Source: JAAELZ01 sp965237995
Lineage (GTDB): Bacteria > Pseudomonadota > Gammaproteobacteria > Arenicellales > Poriferihabitantaceae
Direction of reading: 5' to 3'
Length of the DNA stretch: 64,000 nt
Assembly: GCA_965237995.1 (NCBI GenBank)
Contig: CBDEGO010000006.1
Coordinates: forward strand, 62,001-126,000
Of the stretch, positions 1-9,332 are shown piece after piece. The notes beneath the pieces are model-generated. The model worked only from the letters and a program-made list of their open reading frames with translations. It did not search any database and was not told where the DNA came from. The first letter of the stretch is position 1. Each line of letters begins with the position of its first letter. Made by a program: the position numbers and the translations under genes.

Positions 1-76
1 CTTCAGGGTGATCGGCCGATTTTTGGCCATTGGAAAGTAAAAGCTCACGCTGAGCTTTGGTGATTAAAACAGTCAT
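1..76 (-). CDS. DUF2958 family protein, N-terminal part (runs off the left edge)
   Basis: On the minus strand an ATG at 76-74 opens a frame reading MTVLITKAQRELLLSNGQ and then continues to the window edge, with no stop. A good Shine-Dalgarno (GGAGG) sits just upstream. This start, with ITKAQRELLLSNG, matches DUF2958 proteins, which are common on plasmids and integrative elements and have no established function. Only about 25 codons are visible. The second, decayed copy at 20538-20844 contains the rest of the family pattern, which supports the identification here. Whether this copy is intact cannot be judged. Confidence 0.6.
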   Translation of the reverse strand, partial: MTVLITKAQRELLLSNGQKSADHPE

Positions 77-178
77 TGGATAGTCCTCCGTTTACCGCCT
101 ACGACATGCAGACGGACTGCGAAGGACTATGTTTTAAGGAGCTTTATACAGCATTGCACAACTGGACTACCTGTCAAG
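1..178. repeat. Left copy of a long imperfect direct repeat (DUF2958 start plus leader)
   Basis: About 178 bp here match 20768-20948 in the same orientation with scattered substitutions and small indels. The match covers the first codons of the DUF2958 gene, its ribosome binding site and roughly 100 bp of leader, and ends at the shared CTGTCAAG. The two copies are about 20.8 kb apart and bracket the plasmid-like segment. Homologous recombination between them could excise or insert the segment (inference). Confidence 0.75.
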
Positions 179-263
179 CTGATCGACATCGTTTTGGCTA
201 CCAGCTTGACAACAAAATAGTAGGTGCTTAACTGGATAGATATAATATCTAAGCATAAAAAGC

Positions 264-797
264 ATGTATAAAAGCGTCCTGATATCTATAGCTATAATGG
301 TTTTCTCGGGATGTAATCAGGAAGTCCGAGAGTCACTAGTAGAAGTTGGAGGTGCGGATAATTTTACAAATGTTCATAGCAATAAAGTTACTTCACTAGC
401 TGAGCTAGAAACATATACTGACGCGGTGTATGGCTACAGCGTTTCTTATCCGAAGGATTGGAAAATTTCAAACAGCTACGGAGATGTCTTTATTGAAAAA
501 GATGGAAGTGTATTGCGAATTATTCCTACCGCTGGTTTTGGGCACGAACTTCCTAGACAAAACCCACTCATTGAGTATGTGGAGGTAGGTGGTGTACCGG
601 TTACCATGCAAGTGTGGAATTTGTTAGAAGGCAAGAAATTTATATTTATTAAATTTGATCAATCACCTAATTCGAAGTGGAAAGCAGGAGCTTGGATAGA
701 AATATCATATACACCTCAGTACTCTAACGAAATACAGCAAATAGTGTCGTCAATAGTGTTTAATGACCTGCAGAAAGGGATCAATTACAGCATATGA
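264..797 (+). CDS. Predicted lipoprotein of unknown function
   Basis: 177 residues. The first 17 form a short signal peptide ending in a lipobox (VFSGC, Cys17), so the mature protein should be lipid-anchored and periplasmic or outer-membrane facing. The segment YGYSVSYPKDWKIS near residues 56-70 is typical of PsbP-like or lipoprotein domains that begin with 'Y-P-x-W', but no specific function can be assigned. It lies between the left DUF2958 repeat and the convergent M23/RCC1 gene. Probably accessory cargo. Confidence 0.7.
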   Translation: MYKSVLISIAIMVFSGCNQEVRESLVEVGGADNFTNVHSNKVTSLAELETYTDAVYGYSVSYPKDWKISNSYGDVFIEKDGSVLRIIPTAGFGHELPRQNPLIEYVEVGGVPVTMQVWNLLEGKKFIFIKFDQSPNSKWKAGAWIEISYTPQYSNEIQQIVSSIVFNDLQKGINYSI

Positions 798-847
798 GAA
801 ATATTGTATGTTTAGAGGAAATCACCCATATTGATTTATAATATCTA

Positions 848-2479
848 CTAAGGAAATGTTACGGGGGTTGGAACTGAGGAATTTCTAGTGGAGCCGTTCC
901 CTAATTCGCCTCTTCCATTGTAGCCCCAGCACGAGACATTATTATCAGCAACAAACACGCAACTATTTTGTGTTCCCGTAGATATTTGTAATGCGTTGGA
1001 TATTCCCGATACTTGAACGGGCACACTGGAACTGTTTAGCGTTCCATCTCCCAACCTCCAACTGCCACCGTCGCCCCAGCACCGCGCAGTACCATCCGTC
1101 AACGCTGCGCAGGTATGTTGGCGAGAGGTAGATATGAATTCGGCGTTATTAATACCATTTACTAGGACAGGGACAGATGTACTTGCTGTTGATCCATTAC
1201 CTAGTTGCCCAAAATTATTGCCACCCCAACAATTAATGGTTTTGTCAGTATTAACAACACAAGTCTGATTTGAACCCGAATTACTTATAGACTCAGCATT
1301 GGTTATATTTGTTACAGTAACAGGAAACATGGAATTCTGATTCGTACCATTCCCTAATTGTCCATCACTATTGTCACCCCAGCATTTTACTGTTTTATTC
1401 TTTAATAATGCACAGCTATGAAATGTGCCTGTACTAATAGAAATAACATTATTTAGACCTACTACATTTACTGGTACAGATGAATCCAATGTTAACCCAT
1501 TACCGAGTTGACCACGATCATTGTAACCCCAACACTTTACACGGCTATCCATTAACAGTACGCATGTATGAAAATTGCCTGCACTTACAGATTTCGCATT
1601 AGAGATACCAAGCACACTGATGGGCACGTTTGAACCTACGGTTGTACCATTTCCTAAAACACCACGTTGATTCCAACCCCAACATTTCAGAGTATTATCT
1701 GCTAATACCGCGCAGCTATGTCCCCATCCTGCACTGATGTTTAATACGTTGCTTAGATTAGACACAGGTACTGGAACTAAAGGGTCGACATTAGTACCGT
1801 TTCCTAATTGTCCAACATTGTTAAGACCCCAACATTTAACAGTCTTGTCATTTCCAATAACGCAGGTGTGCTGGCTTCCAGATGATATTCGTGTATAAGT
1901 AGATTTATCATCCTCACTCAACAAAAGCATCGAAAGTACGGGAATAACTCTTCCTACATTTGCCGTTGTGGTGCTTGGATCTACATTGTGTTGATATGAG
2001 GCTGAGGTGTATGGATCAGCTGGATTAGATCGTCCTTTGCGCGCTTCGACGTGTAAGTGTGGTCCAGTTATTGGAAACCCATTATATAGTGTAGACCCAG
2101 AAAGCCCTACTTGGTCTTTAGTGTTTACTGGGTCGCCTAGATCGAAGTCAACTTGATTTAAATGTAAAAATATAAAGTGGATATCAGTCCCGTTTATTTT
2201 TATCGCTAAATGTCCATTACTAGATGATGACGCGCTTACAACTCCAGATACTGGGGAATAAACAGGCGTGTTGACATTCGCTCTATAATCTATCCCCGCA
2301 TGTCCGGGGAGCATATAGTTATTCGTGACAACACTGTAATTGTCCCTAAGGAGTGTTTCTCCTAATTGATCTGGGGTCGCGCTAACGACATCAATTCTAG
2401 ATATTAAAAAAAGTAAAAGCCCCAATGTCAGGACAAATCTACACAATTCAACTTTTGGCTTATTTTTACAATCGTACAT
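848..2479 (-). CDS. Secreted M23 metallopeptidase fused to an RCC1-like beta-propeller
   Basis: 543 residues from the ATG at 2479, chosen because AGGAG lies 9 nt upstream and the start leads directly into a signal peptide (hydrophobic run ending DVVSA). The first domain is a lysostaphin-type M23 peptidase: LPGHAGIDY supplies the H-x3-D metal ligands and HLHVE the later H-x-H. Then come seven repeats of about 45 residues, each with a Cys, eight residues, then CWG and a (Q/E)LGNGT-like turn. This is the RCC1 (regulator of chromosome condensation) pattern, enough for one seven-bladed propeller with a likely disulfide per blade. Expected role: extracellular or periplasmic peptide cleavage with a binding propeller. 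Substrate unknown. The upstream ATGs at 2596 and 2527 lack comparable ribosome binding sites. Confidence 0.85.
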   Translation of the reverse strand: MYDCKNKPKVELCRFVLTLGLLLFLISRIDVVSATPDQLGETLLRDNYSVVTNNYMLPGHAGIDYRANVNTPVYSPVSGVVSASSSSNGHLAIKINGTDIHFIFLHLNQVDFDLGDPVNTKDQVGLSGSTLYNGFPITGPHLHVEARKGRSNPADPYTSASYQHNVDPSTTTANVGRVIPVLSMLLLSEDDKSTYTRISSGSQHTCVIGNDKTVKCWGLNNVGQLGNGTNVDPLVPVPVSNLSNVLNISAGWGHSCAVLADNTLKCWGWNQRGVLGNGTTVGSNVPISVLGISNAKSVSAGNFHTCVLLMDSRVKCWGYNDRGQLGNGLTLDSSVPVNVVGLNNVISISTGTFHSCALLKNKTVKCWGDNSDGQLGNGTNQNSMFPVTVTNITNAESISNSGSNQTCVVNTDKTINCWGGNNFGQLGNGSTASTSVPVLVNGINNAEFISTSRQHTCAALTDGTARCWGDGGSWRLGDGTLNSSSVPVQVSGISNALQISTGTQNSCVFVADNNVSCWGYNGRGELGNGSTRNSSVPTPVTFP

Positions 2480-2820
2480 TGATCCCTGCTCCTCATTAAC
2501 AATTTGCCTTTCGGCATTATAGGACATGTTATGGCAACATTCTTTTCCATATAAGCAAAAAATATATGGAACATATAAACCGTACCAACGGTGCACGTGT
2601 TGTATTACGCAGTAACGCGCAAGTCACCTTGCAGACTCTCCCCTATTACTCCTACGGCCACTTCCCTGCTGGCCCAAAATAGATCGCACCTCACACCTGT
2701 CAACACCCCATCAAACAATCTTCACCTACGCCGTCGACACCCTTCGCTACGCTCAGCGACGACCTTGACCAAATACTTCACCATGCTAATGTATATAGAT
2801 AATTAACTAAGCAAAATGCA
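2480..2820. other. Gene-poor interval
   Basis: No convincing coding region. A 71-codon open frame at 2591-2806 has low-complexity, non-protein-like composition and no ribosome binding site. The only notable item is AGTAACGCGCAAGTCAC at 2611-2627, which recurs with one change at 23721-23737, directly before the end of an insertion sequence. Confidence 0.5.
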
Positions 2821-3030
2821 ATGGCAAATAAACCCTATAACATTCTTGTAGCTGAAGAAACTAAGGATGGTAAGACATACTGGCACACCATCGGTGCAGC
2901 ATGGCCAGCAAAAGAAGGTGACGGTTTTGACTGTAAACTCAAGTCACTCCCACTTGGCAACAGCTTCATTATTCGAGCGCCACGAGAAGAAAATAGCGAT
3001 GCGCCTGAAGCTGAATCTCAAGCAGAATAA
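2821..3030 (+). CDS. Small conserved mobile-element protein, function unknown
   Basis: 69 residues. The pattern 'K..W..IGAAWPAKEGDGFDCKL..LPLG..F..R.P' is one seen in small proteins carried by plasmids and integrative elements (recognised by pattern, not by search). It has an acidic tail (EENSDAPEAESQAE), no signal peptide and no membrane segment, so it is likely cytoplasmic. It is followed 20 bp later by a clean intrinsic terminator, which supports a real short transcription unit. The ribosome binding site is weak. Confidence 0.65.
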   Translation: MANKPYNILVAEETKDGKTYWHTIGAAWPAKEGDGFDCKLKSLPLGNSFIIRAPREENSDAPEAESQAE

Positions 3031-3051
3031 ACAAGGCGACCCAATCAAAAG

Positions 3052-3076
3052 CAGAGCTAACCACGCTCTGTTTTTT
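3052..3076 (+). terminator. Rho-independent terminator
   Basis: CAGAGC (3052-3057) pairs with GCTCTG (3065-3070) across a 7-nt loop, followed by TTTTTT. It sits just after the 69-residue protein gene and should end its transcript. Confidence 0.85.
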
Positions 3077-3675
3077 GTATCCTAAAAGACGCCCCTAAAC
3101 AACATAGAGGCGTCTCAGGCACGTCAAACCAAAACCAATGAGTGGGTTGGCCCTCCCCGACTTCACGTTGATCAGTTTTGACCAGCAACATATCATTTTA
3201 TGCCTACGTGTCGAGCCATTAACGCGCAGTGCAAACAAACGGTCTACATAAAAGAGGGATGTTGTTCACTTTTAGCACCACGCAAGCAAGGGTGTATGAG
3301 CTTACGTGTCTAGTGGACGTGAAGTACTAGAATACCATTATTGAGGGTAAGGCCCAACCTTGCTCACTTGAGAGGTCGTCCAGTACAGGAGTTCTCAGAG
3401 AGTCCATTTGGAGTCCACATTGACAAAATAACGTGATTTGCTAGTCTACAAATAGGCTTACTTGAATTAGTAGACCGAAACCATAAAGAAGGCAGCCCGT
3501 CAGGGTTGCTTTTTTATACTAAACGACTTAGCTATGGTCTGTAGGATTTTGTTTTAAAGGCGTCGTTTTCGTGCAGTTTTTTATACCCCTTAGCTTCACT
3601 TCTATTTGGATCTGAAGCATCGAAAGTCCAAACAATCATGCAATCATGCAATCATGCAATCATGCAATCATGCAA
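3077..3675. other. Non-coding interval with two hairpins
   Basis: No supported gene in about 600 bp. AGACGCC (3087-3093) pairs with GGCGTCT (3109-3115) without a T-run. A second terminator-like hairpin, GCAGCCC/GGGTTGC followed by TTTTTT, lies at about 3492-3514 and would end plus-strand transcripts, so a short plus-strand RNA may start upstream of it. The 8-bp tandem repeat array begins at 3633. Confidence 0.45.
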
Positions 3676-3696
3676 TCATGCAATCATGCAATCATA
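3633..3696. repeat. Tandem 8-bp microsatellite, seven perfect CAATCATG units plus one variant
   Basis: Seven exact copies of CAATCATG run from 3633 to 3688, followed by CAATCATA (3689-3696). The array overlaps the 3' end of the minus-strand gene at 3676-4134 and supplies its stop codon. Because 24 bp of the repeat contains TGA whichever frame enters it, changes in copy number above three should not alter the protein. Confidence 0.95.
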
Positions 3697-4134
3697 GTGG
3701 TTTATTTCATGGTCATCCGAAAGCAAAAAAATACAATTAAATAAATAACGTTGAGTGCCAGCATCTCCAATGTTAAATCCATAACCCGTATCTTTATCAA
3801 ACCAAGCTACTTTAGTTTTCACAGTGAAATCTTGAGACCCCTTAACTTCAACGGCTGGCCCAACATGCTCGAAATATGTTTCTATAAAAAAAGGGTAACT
3901 GTCGGGAATTTCTTTGTTAACTGGCGCTATTGGCTCTAGAGTGGAGGATTCGTGTGTAAGTATATATTTACGAACACTCTCAGTAATTATAGCGTTATAA
4001 CGCTCCATGTCAGTCGGGTCATCTCTAAATAAATCGGATATAAAGTTTCCTGCTGTGGCTGTGGATATGCAAACTACTGTCATTGTCAAAAACAGCAAAT
4101 TGCGCACCAAATTAGTTTCCTCTTTGTTATTCAT
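3676..4134 (-). CDS. Predicted secreted protein, unknown function
   Basis: 152 residues. A hydrophobic segment (NLLFLTMTVVCISTATA) near residues 13-29 reads as a signal peptide, so the product is probably periplasmic. I recognise no domain. It has several aromatic residues and an acidic middle. The last residues and the stop codon come from the 8-bp repeat array. There is no strong ribosome binding site at this ATG; an internal start near residue 18 would spoil the signal peptide. It lies downstream of the mobilisation genes on the same strand, after a 120-bp gap. Confidence 0.6.
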   Translation of the reverse strand: MNNKEETNLVRNLLFLTMTVVCISTATAGNFISDLFRDDPTDMERYNAIITESVRKYILTHESSTLEPIAPVNKEIPDSYPFFIETYFEHVGPAVEVKGSQDFTVKTKVAWFDKDTGYGFNIGDAGTQRYLFNCIFLLSDDHEINHYDCMIA

Positions 4135-4257
4135 GAACCAACAACCCGATTTATTTACTGCCGTTACTCTGAGAAGCCCTTGCTTCTCAATTATACAAAT
4201 TAGTTAAGACGTTGCTTTCATTATGTTAAAAAGATTAATTAAAGGTTCATGATTAAA

Positions 4258-5301
4258 TCATATCTCCATATCGCGAAAATAAATCAACTGATCATTCCGG
4301 CCGTTACGCCAGGGTGCATCTAAAAAACCATGTACGTTTAGCGCTTCTCTGGTAGTAAACAAAAATTTCTCCCAGCCTTGGCCATCACGAATTGCTTTAT
4401 CTTTATTAGCTGCGACCATGTTGTTGACGCGTTCATCTGTAAGCGTCACAAACAAGATTCTAAAATCTGATTCAAGGTTATAAAATTTCTTGTAGAGCTG
4501 CTGCGTAGCAGAGCGGTTATACAGGATAAGCTTGCTCCACACGTCAGACTGCAACAGTTTCCCTCGACCACGCTCTATTGGCTCAGTGCTGTTATCTGCT
4601 TCCGTAAAAAAAAACATACCAGCGCGCGTTTTCTTATTAACAACACAAGAGAAATAATCGGGTACTAGGGTTTTGACCTCTGGTACCACCACAGTATTGC
4701 CTTTAGTGTCTCGCTTCTCGACGTGATACGAAACAGGCCAGCCATAATAATTATTGGGATGTCTGTTAGGGTGTTTTTTAAGTGCGTCTGTGCACTGTTC
4801 ATCATAAAAGCGATCACGCGGCGCATAAATCCAATCATCGGTAGACCGACACCCTTCATTGATATGCGTTGCGATCTCAGAGTTAAAAAGCGTGTGCTGC
4901 ACAAAGTTGGGTTTAAGTGTTGTATTGGCAATGCGCTCACTAACACCAGAATATCTTTTAGGGTTACTCTCAATCAGCGCTTTACGCCCTTTGTTATTGA
5001 GCGAATAAATAGTCGGTTCTGAGCCGCCACCTTCAATAAAATAATTACCACTTTGTACACGATCAATATACGCATTGGGTTTATCAAAAAGATGTTTAAG
5101 CCGGCGTTGTTGTGAGCGCCGCTTCCCTTGCGTATCACAGCCTAACCAAATACAGATTTGATTCGCATCCATCAAACGAAAATCAAGCAATAGAGTGAAT
5201 AGCTTTAAATCCTTTTTTGTAATTTTTATCCTGGGGCCAGTGGCGCGCGTAAGAGACCCACGCATCTTATCGTGGGCAGCGGCCGAAAGTGTTGTAGACA
5301 T
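4258..5301 (-). CDS. Replic_Relax family protein, probable MOBC-type relaxase
   Basis: 347 residues. The N-terminal part (about 25-110) is a winged-helix-like region, 'DLKLFTLLLDFRLMDANQI...RRLKHLFD...YSLNNKGRKAL', characteristic of replication-relaxation (PF13814) proteins. Near residues 215-240 the pattern VPDY, about 15 residues, then FFFTEADN, followed by a Lys-rich KLLQSDVWSKL helix, matches the PD...E-x-D signature of MOBC relaxases related to restriction endonucleases (pAD1 TraX and CloDF13 MobC, from memory). Expected role: nicking oriT for plasmid transfer. It is encoded 32 bp after a VirD4-like ATPase, as mobB-mobC are in CloDF13. Assignment to MOBC is inference. Confidence 0.7.
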   Translation of the reverse strand: MSTTLSAAAHDKMRGSLTRATGPRIKITKKDLKLFTLLLDFRLMDANQICIWLGCDTQGKRRSQQRRLKHLFDKPNAYIDRVQSGNYFIEGGGSEPTIYSLNNKGRKALIESNPKRYSGVSERIANTTLKPNFVQHTLFNSEIATHINEGCRSTDDWIYAPRDRFYDEQCTDALKKHPNRHPNNYYGWPVSYHVEKRDTKGNTVVVPEVKTLVPDYFSCVVNKKTRAGMFFFTEADNSTEPIERGRGKLLQSDVWSKLILYNRSATQQLYKKFYNLESDFRILFVTLTDERVNNMVAANKDKAIRDGQGWEKFLFTTREALNVHGFLDAPWRNGRNDQLIYFRDMEI

Positions 5302-5333
5302 ATCTCACCACTATATCAAGGCCCAATATAGCG

Positions 5334-7241
5334 TCAAGAGTCGTTAAGTTCATCATCAATAAGACCACCCACCCAGGGTTGGTCTTTAATGCTCGCTTGA
5401 GGCTTTGCTTTCATTGATGCATTATCATTTAGCGCATCACTTTCTAATATATTTGCTTCAATAAGTGATTTCTGCCTTTGTTCAATTTGATTTAAAATAT
5501 CTGCTTTTCTTGAGTATAAATCAGTTCTCTTTTGGCAGAACTTATCTTGATTTTCTACCAACCAATTATCGTCAACGTAAGAAGAATCAACATTAGCTAT
5601 TTTCACGCGATAAAAGACACCACCTGGTAAACCATACATTGCATATTGCGATGACTGCATTTGTAATTGGGAGCTTAGATCAAATAATTGAGCCTCCATG
5701 CTAAATACCTGAGTAGGTAACCACTGTAATTCTGGTACTAACGAAGTTCTCCGCGTCTCTGAATGAGTCTGCGACCAAAACGAACTGTTAATAATACTCT
5801 CTGATACGCCCTTAAAGTCTGAAAATGTCGACCCCGTTGAATGGATAGAAACACCCTGCTCTAATAATCCTAATTCTGGTGTCGACACACCACTTGAATT
5901 TCCTGTTCCCGACCCTTCTGATACCGTGACTCCAACTGCTTGCCCTCCACCCATTGAATCGCCATCGCTAATGTCTATATACTCTTTCTCGTTATAAGCA
6001 ACGACAGTGGGTTTGATTAAGCTTTCCATCGAGCGTTCGTGATCTAGCTGACCTCTGGCTACTGCTCGACAAACAACGTCTGCATCTTCAGCGGAAATGC
6101 CAAAATACATTTTAAGTTGCGCATTACCTACTGCGCCACGAACTCGCTCTCCAACATGATCCAGTTGAGATAAACTTTGATGTGACAAGATCATTTTAAG
6201 CCCAAACTGCCGTAGCTTTTCTACTCCAGCTACAATTGATTCCGTCAAGAATAAGTCGCACTCATCTATGTAACAATAAAAACTCCGTGGGTTTTGGTTG
6301 TTTTGGCGCACACGTTTTCGCATTGTATTCGCCATATCATTTAGAAAAATACGCCCTAGAAGAACGGCATCATCATTGGTGTACCCTTCGGTCGTTGGGT
6401 TGAGATTTACTAACACTACCTTTCCTTGATTAGCAATACTCTCAAAATCTAATGCGTTGTTCTCCTGACCAAACATACATTGCATTGTGGGTAGAATGAG
6501 CAACTTTTCTATGCGGTTTATTGGGGCCATAAACCACGCCATAAAATCTCGCTCTTTAAGTTTAGTGAGATCTTCCCACGCACTATGAACAATAGGATTT
6601 GTACTTTTTTGCGACAACACTTCTTGAAGAGGATTCTTGTAACGAATTAAGTGTATTGCTTCATTCAGAGTGAGATGTTGCTCAGCTAAAACATAGAAAA
6701 TGAGGCGCGCTATTCTTGAATAAAGGGGCATATCTTCAGATTTCTCATCCCCCATCATCGACGTAAATGCCCCCATCATTTTGTCTACAACATCGGTGAT
6801 TCTTTCCCGCCTTCGATATTCTGGCTCTGAGCTATCTTCCTCCCAATAGAAAATATTGTAGGCAAGCGCATGATGCACATTATTAGGATTGATCAGAATA
6901 AAGCGCTCTTCATAGAATAAGCGTTTTTCTATAAGCCATTTAACTAGGTCATTATAAAGATTGCCAGATGGATCAAGAAGAATTAGTCCGTGATTTGCTA
7001 ATATATCTTCCCTAATCATTTTCTCCAAAAATCTTGACTTCCCTTTGCCTGGTTGGCCGAGTAGTTGCATATGATACTGCCGCAGATCAGGAGGTAAACG
7101 AACAGGGCGATTATCATCCCTTTCATACCTCCCTATATGAATTGTACGATCTGGCGGCTTTACTAAATCGCTGGAAGGGTTCTTAATACCCTCTCTCCAT
7201 AACCTCTCAGCTATTTTCTTTTCTGGAGTATTGTCACTCAT
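5334..7241 (-). CDS. VirD4/TraG-like conjugative coupling ATPase
   Basis: 635 residues. The P-loop GQPGKGKS lies near residue 60, and the Walker B-like segment YCYIDECDLF near 315 is followed by LRQFGLKMILSHQSLSQL, a typical sensor region of TraG/TraD and HerA-like ATPases. The C-terminal part contains a Gly/Ser-rich linker and a coiled tail. There are no N-terminal membrane helices, unlike classic VirD4, so anchoring may come from the membrane protein encoded at 7940-9190. Role: bringing the relaxosome to a type IV secretion channel. No channel genes are in the window, so the element would be mobilisable, not self-transmissible. It is in one operon with its neighbours (3-bp gap upstream). 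Confidence 0.82.
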   Translation of the reverse strand: MSDNTPEKKIAERLWREGIKNPSSDLVKPPDRTIHIGRYERDDNRPVRLPPDLRQYHMQLLGQPGKGKSRFLEKMIREDILANHGLILLDPSGNLYNDLVKWLIEKRLFYEERFILINPNNVHHALAYNIFYWEEDSSEPEYRRRERITDVVDKMMGAFTSMMGDEKSEDMPLYSRIARLIFYVLAEQHLTLNEAIHLIRYKNPLQEVLSQKSTNPIVHSAWEDLTKLKERDFMAWFMAPINRIEKLLILPTMQCMFGQENNALDFESIANQGKVVLVNLNPTTEGYTNDDAVLLGRIFLNDMANTMRKRVRQNNQNPRSFYCYIDECDLFLTESIVAGVEKLRQFGLKMILSHQSLSQLDHVGERVRGAVGNAQLKMYFGISAEDADVVCRAVARGQLDHERSMESLIKPTVVAYNEKEYIDISDGDSMGGGQAVGVTVSEGSGTGNSSGVSTPELGLLEQGVSIHSTGSTFSDFKGVSESIINSSFWSQTHSETRRTSLVPELQWLPTQVFSMEAQLFDLSSQLQMQSSQYAMYGLPGGVFYRVKIANVDSSYVDDNWLVENQDKFCQKRTDLYSRKADILNQIEQRQKSLIEANILESDALNDNASMKAKPQASIKDQPWVGGLIDDELNDS

Positions 7242-7244
7242 CCA

Positions 7245-7940
7245 TTAATCAATACGATTTTTCTCGTTTTCAAAAAAGGCCATGATGTGTCGCCGCTCTA
7301 CGTCAATAGTCTCTCCATCCCAACCTTCTTTAACCGCGACTTTAACCATTTCTTCCAGTTTCAGTTTACACGCTTTGTCGAGCTTATTAATAGTGTCAAA
7401 TTTGCTTGTGGCTCGTTGTGTACTACGAAGCGCCCAATCTTCCGAATTGTGCTTATTTATCTCCCTCTTACGATCTAACTCTGTACGGTGCTCTTCTGGG
7501 GTTTTTTCTTTGGGTGGGATTAGTTGGTCATTAGCCTGTTTTTCTCGAAGCTTCGCTTCAGCTATATTTGCATTGTAGTCGGATATTTGCTTTTGATCCT
7601 CCGCTTCAGTAAGACTATGCTTTCTTTCTAAATTGGCCTTTCTATCTAACGCATCCAATAGATCGATATCACGTTCTATTTGATCTTTTTGTAAAATAGT
7701 GTCTATATCATTCGCTCGCTCACATGCTCGTTGATAACCTTCAAAGGCATTAGCATATTCTGTTTGCGCATCCATTAGACCGGTTGCACGCCTTACTCTG
7801 CCCTCCTTAATTCTTGATACAAACGAATATTCTCTTGGGTTCGGAGAGGGTGCTAAAGGCTTGTTCTCTTGCTCGGTCAACTTGACTTCATTACTCTGTT
7901 GCCCCCCCAATTCCTTACCATATTTAGGCTTTTCTACCAT
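7245..7940 (-). CDS. Coiled-coil protein of the mobilisation operon
   Basis: 231 residues, highly charged and Glu/Lys/Arg/Gln rich. Residues about 60-170 are almost continuous helix with heptad character (DALDRKANLERKHSLTEAE region). No signal peptide, no membrane segment and no recognised family. The start codon overlaps the stop of the upstream membrane protein gene (TAATG) and the stop lies 3 bp before the coupling ATPase, so the three are surely co-transcribed. It may be a scaffold or relaxosome accessory factor (inference only). Confidence 0.7.
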   Translation of the reverse strand: MVEKPKYGKELGGQQSNEVKLTEQENKPLAPSPNPREYSFVSRIKEGRVRRATGLMDAQTEYANAFEGYQRACERANDIDTILQKDQIERDIDLLDALDRKANLERKHSLTEAEDQKQISDYNANIAEAKLREKQANDQLIPPKEKTPEEHRTELDRKREINKHNSEDWALRSTQRATSKFDTINKLDKACKLKLEEMVKVAVKEGWDGETIDVERRHIMAFFENEKNRID

Positions 7941-9190
7941 TACTTTTTCCTCATATGATCATGTGAACGGGCTGCTCTTACAAAGTGCTCATACGCTTCT
8001 GCTTTCGCACGAAACAATTCCGATAGTTCTTGCACGTACTTTTTCTCTGCTTTAGCGCCCCAGTACGTTTTGTCATTACCCAAACCGCCTTTTTCTATTG
8101 CGTCTCTTGCCGCGTGATAGTCGGGTGTTGCTTTAGGATTATCTCGCATTTTTGTACCCACTACCATGCGAGCACTTGCGGGTGCTAATTTAATCTTTAA
8201 CCAATGAAATAAGACATACAGTAGAAATGGGAACAGACCAATTGAAAAAAGCGCGAGATTAATAACGATTTGAGAAACCTCCTGTAAGTTACTCGCCCCA
8301 TCATTCCATCCTACTTCACTGCGCATGTAAGACATTAACCATAAGACGCAACACAACGAGATCAAACTTAAAATGATAAATATCCCCGCAAACGGTCCTC
8401 CAAAAATGAACATGCCTATCTTATCCATAAAATACCTCATCCTCGATATAGATAGCATCAAAAACGTGTATATGATTATTCCAAGCCAAAATTTTGTCCC
8501 AAAAGCTAATTTGTATTGTTTCTTATCCTGGATATTCTCGCGCCACTCATCCGGGTCAATAAGCCGACTATTGTGTACCCAAAAAAACACTCTACCGTAG
8601 TCGTTCCAGTTAGCAGACATTAATGAAATGTCATTAAACATTACATGTTTATTTATGTGCTCACCTTTATCTACTCGTAACTTCCGCCTTCCTCCGTTGA
8701 GATACTTATTAAAGCCTAGTTGTGTTTTAGTAATTATAGTTTCATAGCTAGAGTAACCTCGATTCTTAATAAAGGACTTGTAAAAATCGAAGCTCTTCTT
8801 GTTTAGTAAATCATACTGATACGAGTAGCCACCTGTTAAATACGGTCGTATTCTTTCCTTTACGTAAATTGGATCTAAGAATTTGGATACCCCTTTCGCT
8901 ATAAACCCATATTTATATTTGCCTTTATTATCTTGGTAAAGAACATGATCAATAATACCGTTATCATGCATTTTCCAAAAAATAACCATAAAGTCTCCTT
9001 TCTCAATTCGATCTGTTGTGCGGTATTTTGGTGCGTGATAAAGATCTGGATAGTCGTCACCAATTTTTTGGTATACGTCAAAGTATCCAGATGAAACTTT
9101 GGCTAGAAATGGTACATCGTATGAATCAATATACCCGCAAAAGCCAATTTTAGAGCACATTAAGAATAGAAACGCCGACCATATTCTCAT
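7940..9190 (-). CDS. Membrane protein of the mobilisation operon, unknown function
   Basis: 416 residues from ATG at 9190; an upstream TTG at 9202 is less likely because GGA is spaced 8 nt from the ATG. An N-terminal signal sequence (IWSAFLFLMCSKIGFCG) is followed by about 200 residues of exported region rich in Tyr and Lys, then three hydrophobic helices at roughly residues 235-255, 265-295 and 310-340, and a cytoplasmic tail. It is translationally coupled to the coiled-coil gene. It could provide the membrane anchor missing from the coupling ATPase (inference). No named family recognised. Confidence 0.65.
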   Translation of the reverse strand: MRIWSAFLFLMCSKIGFCGYIDSYDVPFLAKVSSGYFDVYQKIGDDYPDLYHAPKYRTTDRIEKGDFMVIFWKMHDNGIIDHVLYQDNKGKYKYGFIAKGVSKFLDPIYVKERIRPYLTGGYSYQYDLLNKKSFDFYKSFIKNRGYSSYETIITKTQLGFNKYLNGGRRKLRVDKGEHINKHVMFNDISLMSANWNDYGRVFFWVHNSRLIDPDEWRENIQDKKQYKLAFGTKFWLGIIIYTFLMLSISRMRYFMDKIGMFIFGGPFAGIFIILSLISLCCVLWLMSYMRSEVGWNDGASNLQEVSQIVINLALFSIGLFPFLLYVLFHWLKIKLAPASARMVVGTKMRDNPKATPDYHAARDAIEKGGLGNDKTYWGAKAEKKYVQELSELFRAKAEAYEHFVRAARSHDHMRKK

Positions 9191-9332
9191 GATTAATTCC
9201 AATCCGCCATTTGACTATAAGTTGATATTGTGTAATGAATAGTACTATAGATTGGCTGTGACATGGAGCGCCCCTGGTTACTCTTCTTGAAGGACCCCTC
9301 TATTGTCCCAACCAATAGAGATACTGATAGCA

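Noticed and set aside
2591..2806. 71-residue open frame
   Set aside because: Composition (many Thr, Ser, Pro, Leu and Arg in a repetitive pattern) and lack of a ribosome binding site suggest a chance frame.
3633..3696. CRISPR array or phase-variable switch
   Set aside because: Repeats are 8 bp without spacers, and unit-number changes above three do not alter the stop position.
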